From Mucilaginibacter sp. KACC 22773 (GTDB lineage: Bacteria > Bacteroidota > Bacteroidia > Sphingobacteriales > Sphingobacteriaceae): DNA of 64,000 nt. The notes under the pieces are model-generated. The model had not been told where the DNA came from and ran no database searches. It was given only the letters and a program-made list of their open reading frames with translations. Of the stretch, positions 1 through 10,295 are shown in pieces. The stretch covers positions 1,302,001 through 1,366,000 of the forward strand of contig NZ_CP117883.1 in NCBI RefSeq assembly GCF_028736215.1, in the 5' to 3' direction. Numbering within the stretch: the stretch's first letter is position 1; every line of letters starts with the position of its first letter. A program made the translations under genes and the position numbers.

Positions 1-1
1 G

Positions 2-361
2 GCGCATAAGAAGGTAGTTCTTCCAATACCACAACGACACATTTACGAGTCTGTAGAGGAAATGCCAAGGCCAAAGGGTGGAGTAGAAAACCTTGTCGGT
101 ACTATTGCCAGGAAGCTGCATTATCCCGATAGCTGTGAATTACCCGGCGGAAGGATAATTATTGCCTTTGTTGTCGAGGCAGACGGAACAATTGATAATG
201 AAACCGTTGTAAGAGATCCCTGCGGTAACGAACATTTACTTTCGAACAGACTGTTTGATATAGTCAAAAAAACAAAGTGGACACCTGGCAAGATGAACGG
301 CAAACCGGTAGCTACCCGGTATTCTCTTCCGCTTACAATCTGCCTGGGAAGTGATGATTAA
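2..361 (+). CDS. TonB C-terminal domain protein, 5' end outside window
   Basis: The reading frame is open from the first bases of the window through the ATG at 62, so the gene probably begins upstream and is seen only as its C-terminal 119 codons. The residues around VEEMPRPKGGVENLVGTIA, then KLHYP, then a strand containing FVVEADGTI and the KKTKWTPGK segment match the TonB C-terminal fold (energy transducer that contacts TonB-dependent receptors at the outer membrane). In known homologues this domain follows an N-terminal membrane anchor and a proline-rich linker, neither of which is visible here. The start at 62 would cut the domain, so I prefer the partial call. The next gene follows 76 bp downstream on the same strand. 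Confidence 0.7.
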   Translation, partial: AHKKVVLPIPQRHIYESVEEMPRPKGGVENLVGTIARKLHYPDSCELPGGRIIIAFVVEADGTIDNETVVRDPCGNEHLLSNRLFDIVKKTKWTPGKMNGKPVATRYSLPLTICLGSDD

Positions 362-437
362 TTCCCTGCAATTCGGCATATTTTCTGATATTGCACCATA
401 ACGTAACACGTACAACGTAATACGTATCACTTACAAT

Positions 438-2528
438 ATGCTATTTCTATTTTCACTTACATGGGGTTCGGTTTCGGGATGGTGGGTACCCGCCTGTTTG
501 CTGTTAGGAATTGTATACGCCTGGCTGCTTTACCGGCAACCGGTAAACCTTGGTAAATATTTCAGGTATGGGCTGTCGGTTATCCGCGCGGCGGTGGTAT
601 TTTTTATAGCGATGCTGCTGGTATCTCCATTGGTGAAGTCCATCAAATACGATCCTCAGAAACCATTGGTATTGATAGCGCAGGATAATTCATCATCCGT
701 AAATACATTTAAATCTCCGGGTTTTAATGCTGATATGCTGGTAACTGATCTTGCTAAACTTAAGGAACAGCTGGGCGATAAATACGATGTGCAGGCGTTT
801 AATTTTGATAAAGATCTGTACAATGGGCTGTCCAATAAATTCAACGGTAAGCAAACCGATTTAGCAAATGCCCTCCACCAGCTAAACAATAAATTTGTAA
901 ACCAAAACATTGGCGCACTGGTTTTAGCCACCGATGGTTTATACAACCAGGGGAACGACCCGCAATATGAGGCTAAAAACATCAAGACGAGTATTTATAC
1001 CATTGCCCTTGGTGACACGGTGGCCAAACGCGACCTGTTGATTGGCAATGTAAACTATAACAAAACCGCCTTTTTAGGTAACGATTTTGAGGTGGAGGTT
1101 TTAACCGCCGCCTACCAAAGCAAAGGCGAAAACATTCATCTATCTGTCGCCGAAGATGGCAGGCAAGTATTCTCGCAAACTATCCCGGTAACCGGCACCG
1201 ATTTTAAAAAGCTTGTGCCTGTTAAGTTAACGGCCGATAAAAAAGGCGTTCGTAAATTCACCATCAACATAGCCCCGGTTAAAAACGAACTATCAACCCA
1301 AAATAACACCGAAGTTATTTATGTAGATGTTTTGGATGCCCGCCAAAAGGTATTGGTGCTTTATCAAAGTGCGCACCCCGATATCACGGTCATCAAACAA
1401 GCCATCGAGACAAATAAAAATTATGAGGTAAAAACAGCGCTACTGGCCGACATGACCGGCATAAAACTGCCCGATTGCAGCCTTATCATATTATATCAAA
1501 TTAGTGCAGGCACCTTTGCACCCGGGAAAAAATTCATCGCCCAAAGCAAAATCCCGGTTTGGTACGTCTTAGGTTCGCAAAGCGACTTGCCGGCATTTAA
1601 TACTGAGCAAGGCGTTGTGAAAATAAGTGCCGGCCGCAGCGAAACGCAGGAAGTTTATGCCTTGCCCGAAGCGGGTTTTGCCGCTTTTACCTTGTCTGAT
1701 TCGTCGCGTAAAAAGATCAGTAATTTGCCTCCATTACTGGCGCCGTTTGGTAGCTACGGAACGGCGGCAGGCACCTCCATTTTATTAAAGCAAAAAATTG
1801 GCGCTATTGGCACAAGCTACCCCTTACTGGCTTTTGGTGATGAAGGTGGCCACCGCACCGCTGTTTTAACCGGCGAAGGCATCTGGCGGTGGCAGCTATC
1901 CGAGTTTCAAAACTTCGGCAACCGAAATGCTACGGATGAGTTGTTGAGCCAAACGGTACAGTATTTAACGGCCAACACCAACAGGCAGCGCTTCCGCGTT
2001 TACCCGGCCCGCAACGTATTTGACGAGGGCGAAAACGTGATCCTGAACGCCGAGTTATACAATGATGCGCTTGAATTGATTAACACGCCAGATGTGAAAA
2101 TCGACCTGAAAAGCAGCTCTGGTAAAAACTACAGTTTCCTTTTCAGTCGCAGCGGACCAAGTTACCAATTAGATGCCGGAGCCTTACCTGTTGGCGAGTA
2201 TAGCTATACTGCATCAACCCAAAACGGGAAAAGCCAGTTTAAGGCATCCGGCCAGATTACCGTTAAAGCCCTGAACCTGGAAACCCGCCAAAGCGCCGCC
2301 AATCACCAGTTGTTAAAAACACTTGCCCAACAAAGCGGCGGGAAAATGCTGTATCCATCGCAAATCAGCCAGCTTGCAGATTTGATCCGCAAGAACGACA
2401 ATATTAAGACTGTGGTTTATGAAGATAAGCGCTACAGCGATGTCATTGATGTAAAATGGCTGTTTGTGCTGATATTGTTGCTATTAAGTGGCGAATGGTT
2501 TTCAAGGAAAAGAGAAGGCGAGGTTTAG
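438..2528 (+). CDS. VWA-like membrane protein (BatA/VWA superfamily type)
   Basis: This 696-aa protein has two hydrophobic segments near residues 12-32 and 45-68. A domain beginning near residue 77 follows, where LVLIAQDNSSSV resembles the DxSxS metal site of von Willebrand A folds, with a second acidic turn at TDGLYNQG. A middle beta-rich part lies around 200-600, and a C-terminal membrane helix near 672-690 is followed by a basic tail. This layout (membrane, VWA-like, possible amidotransferase-like domain, membrane) is common in uncharacterised Bacteroidota proteins related to the Bat cluster. No enzyme residue set is obvious. The function is not known to me; a role in envelope homeostasis is inference only. 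Confidence 0.65.
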   Translation: MLFLFSLTWGSVSGWWVPACLLLGIVYAWLLYRQPVNLGKYFRYGLSVIRAAVVFFIAMLLVSPLVKSIKYDPQKPLVLIAQDNSSSVNTFKSPGFNADMLVTDLAKLKEQLGDKYDVQAFNFDKDLYNGLSNKFNGKQTDLANALHQLNNKFVNQNIGALVLATDGLYNQGNDPQYEAKNIKTSIYTIALGDTVAKRDLLIGNVNYNKTAFLGNDFEVEVLTAAYQSKGENIHLSVAEDGRQVFSQTIPVTGTDFKKLVPVKLTADKKGVRKFTINIAPVKNELSTQNNTEVIYVDVLDARQKVLVLYQSAHPDITVIKQAIETNKNYEVKTALLADMTGIKLPDCSLIILYQISAGTFAPGKKFIAQSKIPVWYVLGSQSDLPAFNTEQGVVKISAGRSETQEVYALPEAGFAAFTLSDSSRKKISNLPPLLAPFGSYGTAAGTSILLKQKIGAIGTSYPLLAFGDEGGHRTAVLTGEGIWRWQLSEFQNFGNRNATDELLSQTVQYLTANTNRQRFRVYPARNVFDEGENVILNAELYNDALELINTPDVKIDLKSSSGKNYSFLFSRSGPSYQLDAGALPVGEYSYTASTQNGKSQFKASGQITVKALNLETRQSAANHQLLKTLAQQSGGKMLYPSQISQLADLIRKNDNIKTVVYEDKRYSDVIDVKWLFVLILLLLSGEWFSRKREGEV

Positions 2529-2571
2529 GGAAAGACTCAAGATAGTTGCATATTGAATTAAAAAAAGCGGC

Positions 2572-2616
2572 GGGCTGTGCGATTCCCTCCCAACGGGAGG
2601 GTGCAGGGAGGGGTTT
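2572..2616. repeat. Left inverted repeat flanking the DUF559 gene
   Basis: The segment holds a CCCTCCC-caac-GGGAGGG hairpin with a G-rich tail. Its reverse complement matches 3087-3131 at nearly every position (a few substitutions and one inserted base). Together the two copies box in one gene only. Repeats of this shape (palindrome plus one-sided G/C-rich tail) resemble REP elements. Confidence 0.8.
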
Positions 2617-2635
2617 ATTAAATTAAAGCGACAAA

Positions 2636-3067
2636 ATGGCGAACAGAAAGATCATTCCATACAACCCGGCGCTAAAAGCCTTAGCTCGCAAACTACGCAA
2701 AACCATGACCGATGGCGAATTGCTGCTTTGGAATGAATTGAAACGTGATAAACTACTGGGATTCGACTTTGACAGACAGCGTTTTATAGACGAGTATATC
2801 GTTGATTTTTATTGTCGAGATTTAATGCTGACCATTGAAATTGATGGCATGTCGAATAACAACGAGGTGGCCTTTGTCAAAGACCAAATACGTCAGCAAA
2901 AATTGGAGAACTTCGGGATAAAGTTTTTGAGATTTACTGAGGCCGAAATGAAAAATGATATGTTTAACGTGCTCAGAACAATAGAAACTACTGTAATTGA
3001 GATTATCAAAAATTATAGTACTATTAAATTGCCGAAGGATTTTGATCTGGAGTTACTAACTACATAG
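2636..3067 (+). CDS. DUF559 endonuclease-like protein
   Basis: The 143-aa product has the DUF559 layout: an N-terminal LRKTMTDGELLLWNELK helix pair, then DFDRQRFIDEYIVDFYC and LTIEIDGM, which place D, E and a beta-strand as in the PD-(D/E)xK/very-short-patch-repair nuclease fold, then a final strand LRFTEAEM. Homologues are single-domain putative nucleases found widely in Bacteroidota and cyanobacteria; their biological role is unsettled. The gene stands alone between long inverted repeats (2572-2616 and 3087-3131), with 19 bp on each side, which suggests it moves or copies together with them. The tail after residue 125 (IIKNYSTIKLPKDF) looks poorly conserved. The family call is firm; the mobile-cassette idea is inference. 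Confidence 0.85.
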   Translation: MANRKIIPYNPALKALARKLRKTMTDGELLLWNELKRDKLLGFDFDRQRFIDEYIVDFYCRDLMLTIEIDGMSNNNEVAFVKDQIRQQKLENFGIKFLRFTEAEMKNDMFNVLRTIETTVIEIIKNYSTIKLPKDFDLELLTT

Positions 3068-3086
3068 TGCTTTATTAGTGTGAAGC

Positions 3087-3131
3087 AACCCCTCCCTGCA
3101 CCCTCCCGTTGGGAGGGAATCGCACGAGCCC
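3087..3131. repeat. Right inverted repeat flanking the DUF559 gene
   Basis: This is the mirror copy of 2572-2616, with the same palindrome and the tail in opposite orientation. The pair spans 560 bp including the nuclease gene and ends about 60 bp before the 3' end of the convergent DivIC-like gene. Confidence 0.8.
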
Positions 3132-3190
3132 ACAGTTTTTGCTGCAAAAAAATAGCGATGAACAATTCACCGCTATCAAATATCTTGCCT

Positions 3191-3490
3191 CTATTTTTCC
3201 TTTTTCTCCGGGACAATCAGATAAACATCTTCGTTGTCCTTTTTCATCAGGTATTTTTCGCGGGCAAATTTTTCTAATTGTTGCCGGTTGGATGTTAGTT
3301 CGTTTAGCTCTTTGGTAACCTGGTCTGTTTGGGCTTTATAAAAATCGCGTTCTTTTTTAAGCTTGTTTACCTGGGTACGGTATTCGTATTGCGAGAAGAG
3401 GTCGTTTTTATCGAAAAAAATCATCCACACTACAAAAGCCAGTGTAACCAGAAAGAATTTATTCTTAAAAAGGTTAATGAGGCGTTTCAT
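3191..3490 (-). CDS. Septum formation initiator (DivIC/FtsB family)
   Basis: The protein is about 99 aa. A short basic start (MKRLINLFKNKFF) precedes one membrane helix (LVTLAFVVWMIFF), then a heptad-type coiled coil from about residue 30 to 75 (YRTQVNKLKKERDFYKAQTDQ). It ends with an EKFAREKYLM motif typical of FtsB/DivIC proteins, which bridge FtsL and FtsQ in the divisome. I chose the ATG at 3490 because homologues start at MxRL; an ATG at 3514 would add eight residues. In many Bacteroidota this gene lies next to eno; here eno is about 2.8 kb away on the same strand. Confidence 0.85.
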   Translation of the reverse strand: MKRLINLFKNKFFLVTLAFVVWMIFFDKNDLFSQYEYRTQVNKLKKERDFYKAQTDQVTKELNELTSNRQQLEKFAREKYLMKKDNEDVYLIVPEKKEK

Positions 3491-3554
3491 CGATATGGGT
3501 TCTTTGAATTTCATTTAAAGCTATTTATTTTTCTTGAAGGTTGCAAATATTTTT

Positions 3555-3641
3555 GGTGAGTGGTTGATTGGGGTGATTAAGTGAGTGGTTGACGTTTAAC
3601 TAAATCAACCACTCACCCAATCAACCACTCACCTAATCAAC
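3555..3641. repeat. Long imperfect inverted repeat of GTGAGTGGTTGA units
   Basis: The left arm (3555-3592) and right arm (3605-3641) are each built of two near-copies of a GTGAGTGGTTGATT unit and are reverse complements of each other. The structure begins at the helicase stop codon, so it could end that transcript. Its tandem unit structure also fits a dispersed low-complexity repeat. Confidence 0.6.
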
Positions 3642-4978
3642 TATCTCCTGCCCGATGAACGGCTGGCTCCGCTCATGCCGCTGCCGCCGCCGGTTGATTT
3701 GTTGCCTCCCGAGCGACCGCCACCTGATCTGCCGCCGCCGGATGGTTTGCGGCCACTACCGCCACGGCCGCCTTCGCGTTTAAAGCTGCCCGATCCTTTT
3801 TTGGATTGGCCTGCCACTAAGTTTGCTGCCATCGCCACAGGGCTCATCGGGTAAGGGTGACCCTCCTCAACAGGGATTTCTTTCCCTATCAGTTTATGGA
3901 TGTCGCGTAAAAACAGGATCTCTTCCGAATCGCAGAACGACATGGCTATGCCGTCGGCACCGGCCCTGCCTGTACGACCGATACGGTGTACATAAGTTTC
4001 GGGGATGTTAGGCAATTCGTAATTTACAACGTGTGTAAGCTCATCAATATCAATACCACGGGCAGCAATATCTGTAGCTATCAGCACGCGGGTGGTACGG
4101 TTTTTAAAGTTGGTTAAAGCCCGCTGGCGCGCATTTTGTGATTTATTGCCGTGAATGGCCTCGGCAGTGATGCCAACCTTGTTCAGGTCTTTAACCACTT
4201 TATCGGCGCCATGTTTGGTACGGGTAAATACCAGCGCGGTTTTAATTCCTTTATCTTTAAGTATGTGGATCAGCAATGATTTTTTATCATTTTTTTCTAC
4301 ATAATACAAAGCCTGTTGTATAGTATCGGCTGTAGACGATACCGGGGTTACTTCTATCCGTTCGGGATTGGTTAAGATGGTATTGGCTAATGATGTTATT
4401 TCGGCAGGCATGGTAGCCGAGAAAAACAGCGTTTGCCTTTTTGATGGTACTTTGGCGATGATCTTTTTTACATCGTTTACAAAGCCCATATCCAGCATGC
4501 GGTCAGCTTCGTCCAGTATCAGCATTCTAACCTGGTCAAGGTGTACAAAACGCTGGTTCATTAAATCCAGTAGGCGCCCCGGGGTTGCTATCAAAATATC
4601 AACACCACGGCGTAAGGCATCAACCTGGGGGTTTTGCGATACACCGCCAAATATAACCAGGTTTTTTAAGCCGGTATGTTTGCCATAAGCTGTAAAGCTT
4701 TCGGCAATCTGTATGGCCAGCTCGCGGGTTGGGGTAAGCACAAGCGCCTTAATAGCTTTTTGCTCTTTATGGGCCATCCTGTCCTGGAACAGTAACTGCA
4801 GCGTAGGCAGCGCAAAGGCGGCGGTTTTACCGGTACCTGTTTGTGCGCAACCCAATAAATCGCGGTGATTTAGTACAATAGGAATGGCTTGCGCCTGGAT
4901 AGGAGTAGGTGTTGTATATCCCTCGGTTTTTAAGGCCTTGAGGATAGGCTCAATTAATTTTAAATTTTCGAATGACAT
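3641..4978 (-). CDS. DEAD-box ATP-dependent RNA helicase
   Basis: All superfamily-2 motifs are present in order: the Q-motif region ([13 protein letters not shown]), AQTGTGKT (Walker A), PTRELA, TPGR, DEAD, SAT, then in the second RecA lobe [14 protein letters not shown] and HRIGRTGR. After about residue 375 there is a long Gly/Ser/Arg-rich tail with RSGGGRSGG units, typical of RhlE-like helicases of Bacteroidota that act on structured RNA and ribosome assembly. The ATG at 4978 gives the standard MSFENLKL start; the longer open frame to 5071 adds atypical residues. RhlE-type assignment is by overall look, so no gene symbol is given. Confidence 0.93.
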   Translation of the reverse strand: MSFENLKLIEPILKALKTEGYTTPTPIQAQAIPIVLNHRDLLGCAQTGTGKTAAFALPTLQLLFQDRMAHKEQKAIKALVLTPTRELAIQIAESFTAYGKHTGLKNLVIFGGVSQNPQVDALRRGVDILIATPGRLLDLMNQRFVHLDQVRMLILDEADRMLDMGFVNDVKKIIAKVPSKRQTLFFSATMPAEITSLANTILTNPERIEVTPVSSTADTIQQALYYVEKNDKKSLLIHILKDKGIKTALVFTRTKHGADKVVKDLNKVGITAEAIHGNKSQNARQRALTNFKNRTTRVLIATDIAARGIDIDELTHVVNYELPNIPETYVHRIGRTGRAGADGIAMSFCDSEEILFLRDIHKLIGKEIPVEEGHPYPMSPVAMAANLVAGQSKKGSGSFKREGGRGGSGRKPSGGGRSGGGRSGGNKSTGGGSGMSGASRSSGRR

Positions 4979-5175
4979 GTTTGTTTGAATGTGCAGATGT
5001 GCAAATTTCAGATGTGCAGATATGCTTGTAATATTATTATAGACTATTAATGCACTTATTTGTAACAGCACACTAATTTCTGCAAAGATACGCTTTTTAT
5101 ATTAAGATTAATTTGAACAAACCAAAGGTTACTTTGCTAATAAAATGGTATCAATAATAACTCAGTTATCTAAAA

Positions 5176-5631
5176 ATGAAAAAATGTACCGTAGTCACAA
5201 TTAGCTGTTTCGTTATGTTTATGTTTTCATGCATTTATGATCCCGGAAATAATGACATCACTATCATTAACAACACTACCGACTCATTATATTATTATGT
5301 GCATGGTTATCAATCAGAAAATGAATATACTTTTAACTTTGCTTATGATTCAATAGCAGCAAATGATACAGCTAAAAGGCGGCATGATATAGCTTATAAC
5401 ATTAATGGTAATCAGTTATTACCTCATGATACCATCCACCCTGCAATTAACGCCTCGAGTTGGAAAATTAAGGCAGTGGATAAGGGTGGGTTAACTTTTT
5501 TGTTTTATAGAAGAGATATTCAGCAATTGCCGGAGAATACACCACTTACCTATAAAAACATCTATAAAAGAATTGATTTAACAGTAGGGCAGTTGGATAG
5601 CTTGAAGTATAAAATAGAGATCAAGGATTAA
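5176..5631 (+). CDS. Small putative lipoprotein, unknown function
   Basis: The 151-aa protein begins with a lysine-led hydrophobic segment ending in MFSC, a plausible lipobox with Cys19. After it comes a beta-rich part (ITIINNTTDSLYYYVHGY). I do not recognise the family. It is AT-richer than its neighbours, and its stop codon overlaps the lspA stop by four bases, convergent. A stretch near residues 55-75 reads like a phosphate-free polar loop with no catalytic signature. Confidence 0.6.
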   Translation: MKKCTVVTISCFVMFMFSCIYDPGNNDITIINNTTDSLYYYVHGYQSENEYTFNFAYDSIAANDTAKRRHDIAYNINGNQLLPHDTIHPAINASSWKIKAVDKGGLTFLFYRRDIQQLPENTPLTYKNIYKRIDLTVGQLDSLKYKIEIKD

Positions 5632-6161
5632 GCCGTAACCGCTTTCCCGGCGGCCGCTTGCCTTTTCTGTTCGCGCTCGCGCATAAAGGCGTTCAATAGC
5701 AGCATGCCTACACCAACCATAATGGCTACATCGGCAATGTTGAATATGCCGGTTTCAAAAATGCCAAAGTTCATGTGTACAAAATCGGTTACGCTGCCAT
5801 AAACGGCCCTATCATACAGGTTGCCTATGCCACCTGCCAGTATTACAATAATGCCGGCCTGGTTAAGCAGTGTTAAACCACGTTTTAATAGCACGTATAA
5901 TAAACCCCAGGCCAATGCCGCGGCTGGTAAAACCGAAAGCAGGATAAAATGCCATGGATTGGCCAGCTTATCGCCGATACTTAAAAATGCACCTGTATTT
6001 TCTACCCTGGTAATGGTCAGAAAGTTTTTCACAACCGTAATAACAATGGAAAAATGGATATGATCACGTACATATATCTTGCTGATCCTGTCGGCCCCAA
6101 TAACTAATGCTAAAAGCAATAACAACCACAATCCCCTCGAAACCCTTTTCTTATCCATCAA
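5628..6161 (-). CDS. lspA: Signal peptidase II (prolipoprotein signal peptidase)
   Basis: The 177-aa protein has four membrane helices. The family signatures include an early Asp in VIGADRISK, then VENTGAF, GGIGNLYDR with the first catalytic Asp, VTDFVH, and FNIADVAI with the second catalytic Asp. LspA cleaves the signal peptide of lipid-modified prolipoproteins in the inner membrane, which fits the many lipoproteins in this window. The start MMDKKRV at 6161 is used; MDKK one codon later is equally possible. It ends in an alanine-rich tail and overlaps the convergent lipoprotein gene by four bases. Confidence 0.95.
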   Translation of the reverse strand: MMDKKRVSRGLWLLLLLALVIGADRISKIYVRDHIHFSIVITVVKNFLTITRVENTGAFLSIGDKLANPWHFILLSVLPAAALAWGLLYVLLKRGLTLLNQAGIIVILAGGIGNLYDRAVYGSVTDFVHMNFGIFETGIFNIADVAIMVGVGMLLLNAFMREREQKRQAAAGKAVTA

Positions 6162-6257
6162 AATTTAGTACTGGTATTTGTTTATAACGTAACAGGCGTT
6201 ACTTAAGTTGTAGGCTCACATAAATTGCGGCCCCAAATATTGGTCATTTATAAAAAA

Positions 6258-6285
6258 GAGCCATCCGTTTGTTTACAGATGGCTC
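6258..6285 (-). terminator. Rho-independent terminator after eno
   Basis: An 8-bp stem (GAGCCATC / GATGGCTC) lies 17 bp after the eno stop. In the direction of eno transcription it is followed by a run of six T. Confidence 0.85.
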
Positions 6286-6301
6286 ATTATATCGGTCGAA
6301 A

Positions 6302-7660
<1,359 letters not shown>

Positions 7661-7783
7661 TCACAATCGAAATTTTGTATTTGTTATCATTATTAATCAA
7701 TAATGCCAAAGGGTAACAGCAATTTAACATGAAATTAAAATGTTTTTATGCTGATTTTGTCTTTAAAAGGAAAAATTCCGGCC

Positions 7784-8518
7784 TTAATCGGTCGTGGTAG
7801 GCACATGTTCACGCTGCACAGCGTTTTTGCGGTTAATACGATACATCAACATGAGCATAATATTGTGTTTGGCGCTGCTTTGTATGGTTGTATAATTACG
7901 TTGGTTTATCCAGCCGGCTTGTACTATCCAGCTTTTATCCACCTGGTAACCCAAAGCAGCAGATATTCGGTTGCGCTCGAAATTGGGTACCCTGTTATTA
8001 AAAAACACCTCGTCGAAAACTGAGATAAACCAGGTGTTGGCAATAATTTTTTTGTGATTTAACGGGATAAACATGTTTAGGCGATATCTGAAGCGGTTGC
8101 GATAATCGCCATTTACCCAGCGCTGCTCTATACGGTAACGATGTTCGAATTTAAAGCGGTCCAGAAACTGGTTAACCGTCATTTGCTCCCAAAACCTGAA
8201 TTCATTGGTTGTTGGGCCTTTGTCGAGATCGGTATAATCATAAGTATGGTAAGTTCCGGTACCAAGCAGGGCGGTAAAATTTTTATCCAGATCGTAACTT
8301 ACGCCCGCTTTTGCCTCGTAGTACTGAAACTGTGTAAACGCGCCGTTTGTTCGGGTTTGAATTTCGGAGTATCCGCCCCATTTATGAGCGCTATCGCCCG
8401 GTAATACCACGGTGGCTATGCCCCATGTACCTACTTTGGTGTCCTGGGCTTTAACGGCGAATGAACATACTGTTAACAAAATAAAAACTAAAACGGCACC
8501 AATGTTGATTTTGAACAT
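7784..8518 (-). CDS. DUF2490 family outer-membrane beta-barrel protein
   Basis: The 244-aa product has a signal peptide ending near VKAQD. The rest alternates aromatic and polar residues with repeated Y/F-ended strands (FEHRYRIEQRWV, NRFRYRLNMFIPL) and the family's typical WVNGDYRNRFRYR region. It ends in a short tail after RINRKN. DUF2490 proteins are predicted small barrels of unknown role. It is single in its operon, with a 500-bp gap upstream that probably holds its promoter. Confidence 0.8.
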   Translation of the reverse strand: MFKINIGAVLVFILLTVCSFAVKAQDTKVGTWGIATVVLPGDSAHKWGGYSEIQTRTNGAFTQFQYYEAKAGVSYDLDKNFTALLGTGTYHTYDYTDLDKGPTTNEFRFWEQMTVNQFLDRFKFEHRYRIEQRWVNGDYRNRFRYRLNMFIPLNHKKIIANTWFISVFDEVFFNNRVPNFERNRISAALGYQVDKSWIVQAGWINQRNYTTIQSSAKHNIMLMLMYRINRKNAVQREHVPTTTD

Positions 8519-9022
8519 AACTTAGGGGTTTAATTGTGCAAATATATTTCCTTAATGTTACGTTAGTGTTAAGTTACAGCGCCTTAATGTTAAGTTAATG
8601 TTAAATTTTATCAATAAGAGGACCGATGGAAAAGAAAAGTTTATTTTGTTAATGTAGTGAGATTTAAAATTTGTCGATTTAAGGCGATGCCTGCGGCCCG
8701 GGCTAACCGCTCATACGCGCACATGGCATTAGGCGCGGGCCGGTATCCGCTTTTATCCCTATCGCGAATTGTCTGAATCAGCATTTTTCACCTTTTGTTT
8801 GTTTTTAGGAGGTGTTCAAGAAGGCTACGCCGTTTGCGGATTTAAAGAATGAGCAGAAGATATCAGTTTAGTGTTAACCTTGAAAAAAATAAAATATTGA
8901 TTGTTAGGCACTTATAAGAAAATAATCTAAAATGTGTTAAGTTATGTTAACCCAACTAAGATGCGTTAGCTCTGGGGGCAATCAATCTTACTGCTTGATA
9001 CTAACTATTTGCTACTAAAAAA
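8519..9022. other. Intergenic gap without a supported gene
   Basis: About 500 bp holds tandem TTAATGTTAAG-like low-complexity sequence next to the DUF2490 start (8553-8605) and a GC-rich patch at 8693-8755 unlike its surroundings. No open frame with coding character, tRNA or clear hairpin is seen. Confidence 0.5.
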
Positions 9023-10141
9023 CTATTCCCATTTAAAAGTTTTAATCGCCACAGCATAAACAATCACAAACCAAATTAAAAGGATCAGGAGTTGATGTGT
9101 TACATCTGCCAGGCCCGCACCTTCAAAAGCCACCTTGCGCATAGCATTGTTTAAATGTGTTAAAGGCAAAGCGTTACTGATGGCCTGCAGCCATTTAGGG
9201 AAAGCTGTTACTGAAAAGAAAGTGCCCGACAGTAAAAACTGCGGCATGGTAATAATGTTAGACAGGGGAGGTACCGTACCCTCGTTTTTGGCAATGCCCG
9301 AAATGATGAATCCAAAGCCCATAAATATAATGAGACCGAAAGCCGAGAGTACCAGCATATTTACAACTGTGATAACCCCGTGAATTAGTGTAAAGCCAAA
9401 CAGGTAATGGCCAACTAAAATGATGAACAACGCACCCAGTAACGAGAAGGTTATCCTGGCCAAAGCCTCACCCAAAACAATGCTTGATCGTTTTACCGGT
9501 GTAGCAAAAAAACGCTTGATAACCAACGTTAAACGTAAACTCAGGAAAACAAAGGCAGTACCAAAAACGCCGCTGCTTAAAATGGAAAAACCTAACTGCC
9601 CGGGTAAAATAAAATCGATGTATTTATAAGCGCGGCCTGATACGGTAGTTTCCTCCAGGTGCACAGCCTCGGGTATTTTAAAGCCCGATACCGATTGTAT
9701 TTTGGCTAACTCGGCCAGTTGCGCGTTATAAGAAGCATTGTTCAGTATCGATCGTAAAATGCCTCCTTTGTTTGAAGCCTTGCTGTATTGCACCTTTATA
9801 TTCAAGGGTTGCATAGGCACCAGCGGTTTAATATCTATAATAGCATCTATTTGCCCTTTTGCCAGGTTCTTATTCATTTCATCAGCCGACTGATCGGTAA
9901 TAAAATTTATCAACTGCTTTTGTTTAAGTTGCTGATAAAGTTTTCCGGTAGTATCGCAGCCTTTGGCAACACCAACATCAACAGAAGGGGCCCCGCCGCC
10001 AATATTGGCAAAAACAATTATAAATATTAAAGGGAAGGCCAGCGTAAACACAACCGCCGAGGGGCTGCGCAGTATGGCCCTGAAACTTGCTTTGGCAATC
10101 GCCAGGGTCGCTTTAGTATTGCTATATTTCTTTTGGTTCAT
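9023..10141 (-). CDS. ABC-2 type transporter permease
   Basis: At 372 aa it has one N-terminal helix (VVFTLAFPLIFIIVFANI), a large extracytoplasmic domain (about residues 50-170) and five C-terminal helices. These hold the family segments DFILPGQLGFSIL, KRFFATPVKRSSIVLGE and MPQFLLSGTFFSVTAFPKWLQ. It forms the membrane part of an exporter with the ATPase encoded upstream at 10296-11060; substrate unknown (drug or lipid export is usual for this subfamily). The 154-bp gap between the two genes holds TTCATTAGTTCA-like tandem low-complexity sequence. Confidence 0.9.
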   Translation of the reverse strand: MNQKKYSNTKATLAIAKASFRAILRSPSAVVFTLAFPLIFIIVFANIGGGAPSVDVGVAKGCDTTGKLYQQLKQKQLINFITDQSADEMNKNLAKGQIDAIIDIKPLVPMQPLNIKVQYSKASNKGGILRSILNNASYNAQLAELAKIQSVSGFKIPEAVHLEETTVSGRAYKYIDFILPGQLGFSILSSGVFGTAFVFLSLRLTLVIKRFFATPVKRSSIVLGEALARITFSLLGALFIILVGHYLFGFTLIHGVITVVNMLVLSAFGLIIFMGFGFIISGIAKNEGTVPPLSNIITMPQFLLSGTFFSVTAFPKWLQAISNALPLTHLNNAMRKVAFEGAGLADVTHQLLILLIWFVIVYAVAIKTFKWE

Positions 10142-10295
10142 TAGTTCACTTGTTCATTAGTTCATTGGTCTTTTCTGGCGGCGTTATTGGTTATTGAGCC
10201 ATTTGCCTGCGGCGTCATTAGGTCATTGTTTGGAGGGTGGCTTAAGTTATCGGCCGGTATTAACTGATAACTGCAAACTCAAAACTGCCAACTGA

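Noticed and set aside
3080..3318. Rightward frames downstream of the DUF559 gene
   Set aside because: They run through the inverted repeat and antisense to the DivIC-like gene.
10142..10295. Possible small gene between the ABC permease and ATPase
   Set aside because: The sequence is tandem TTCATTAGTTCA-like low complexity without an open frame.
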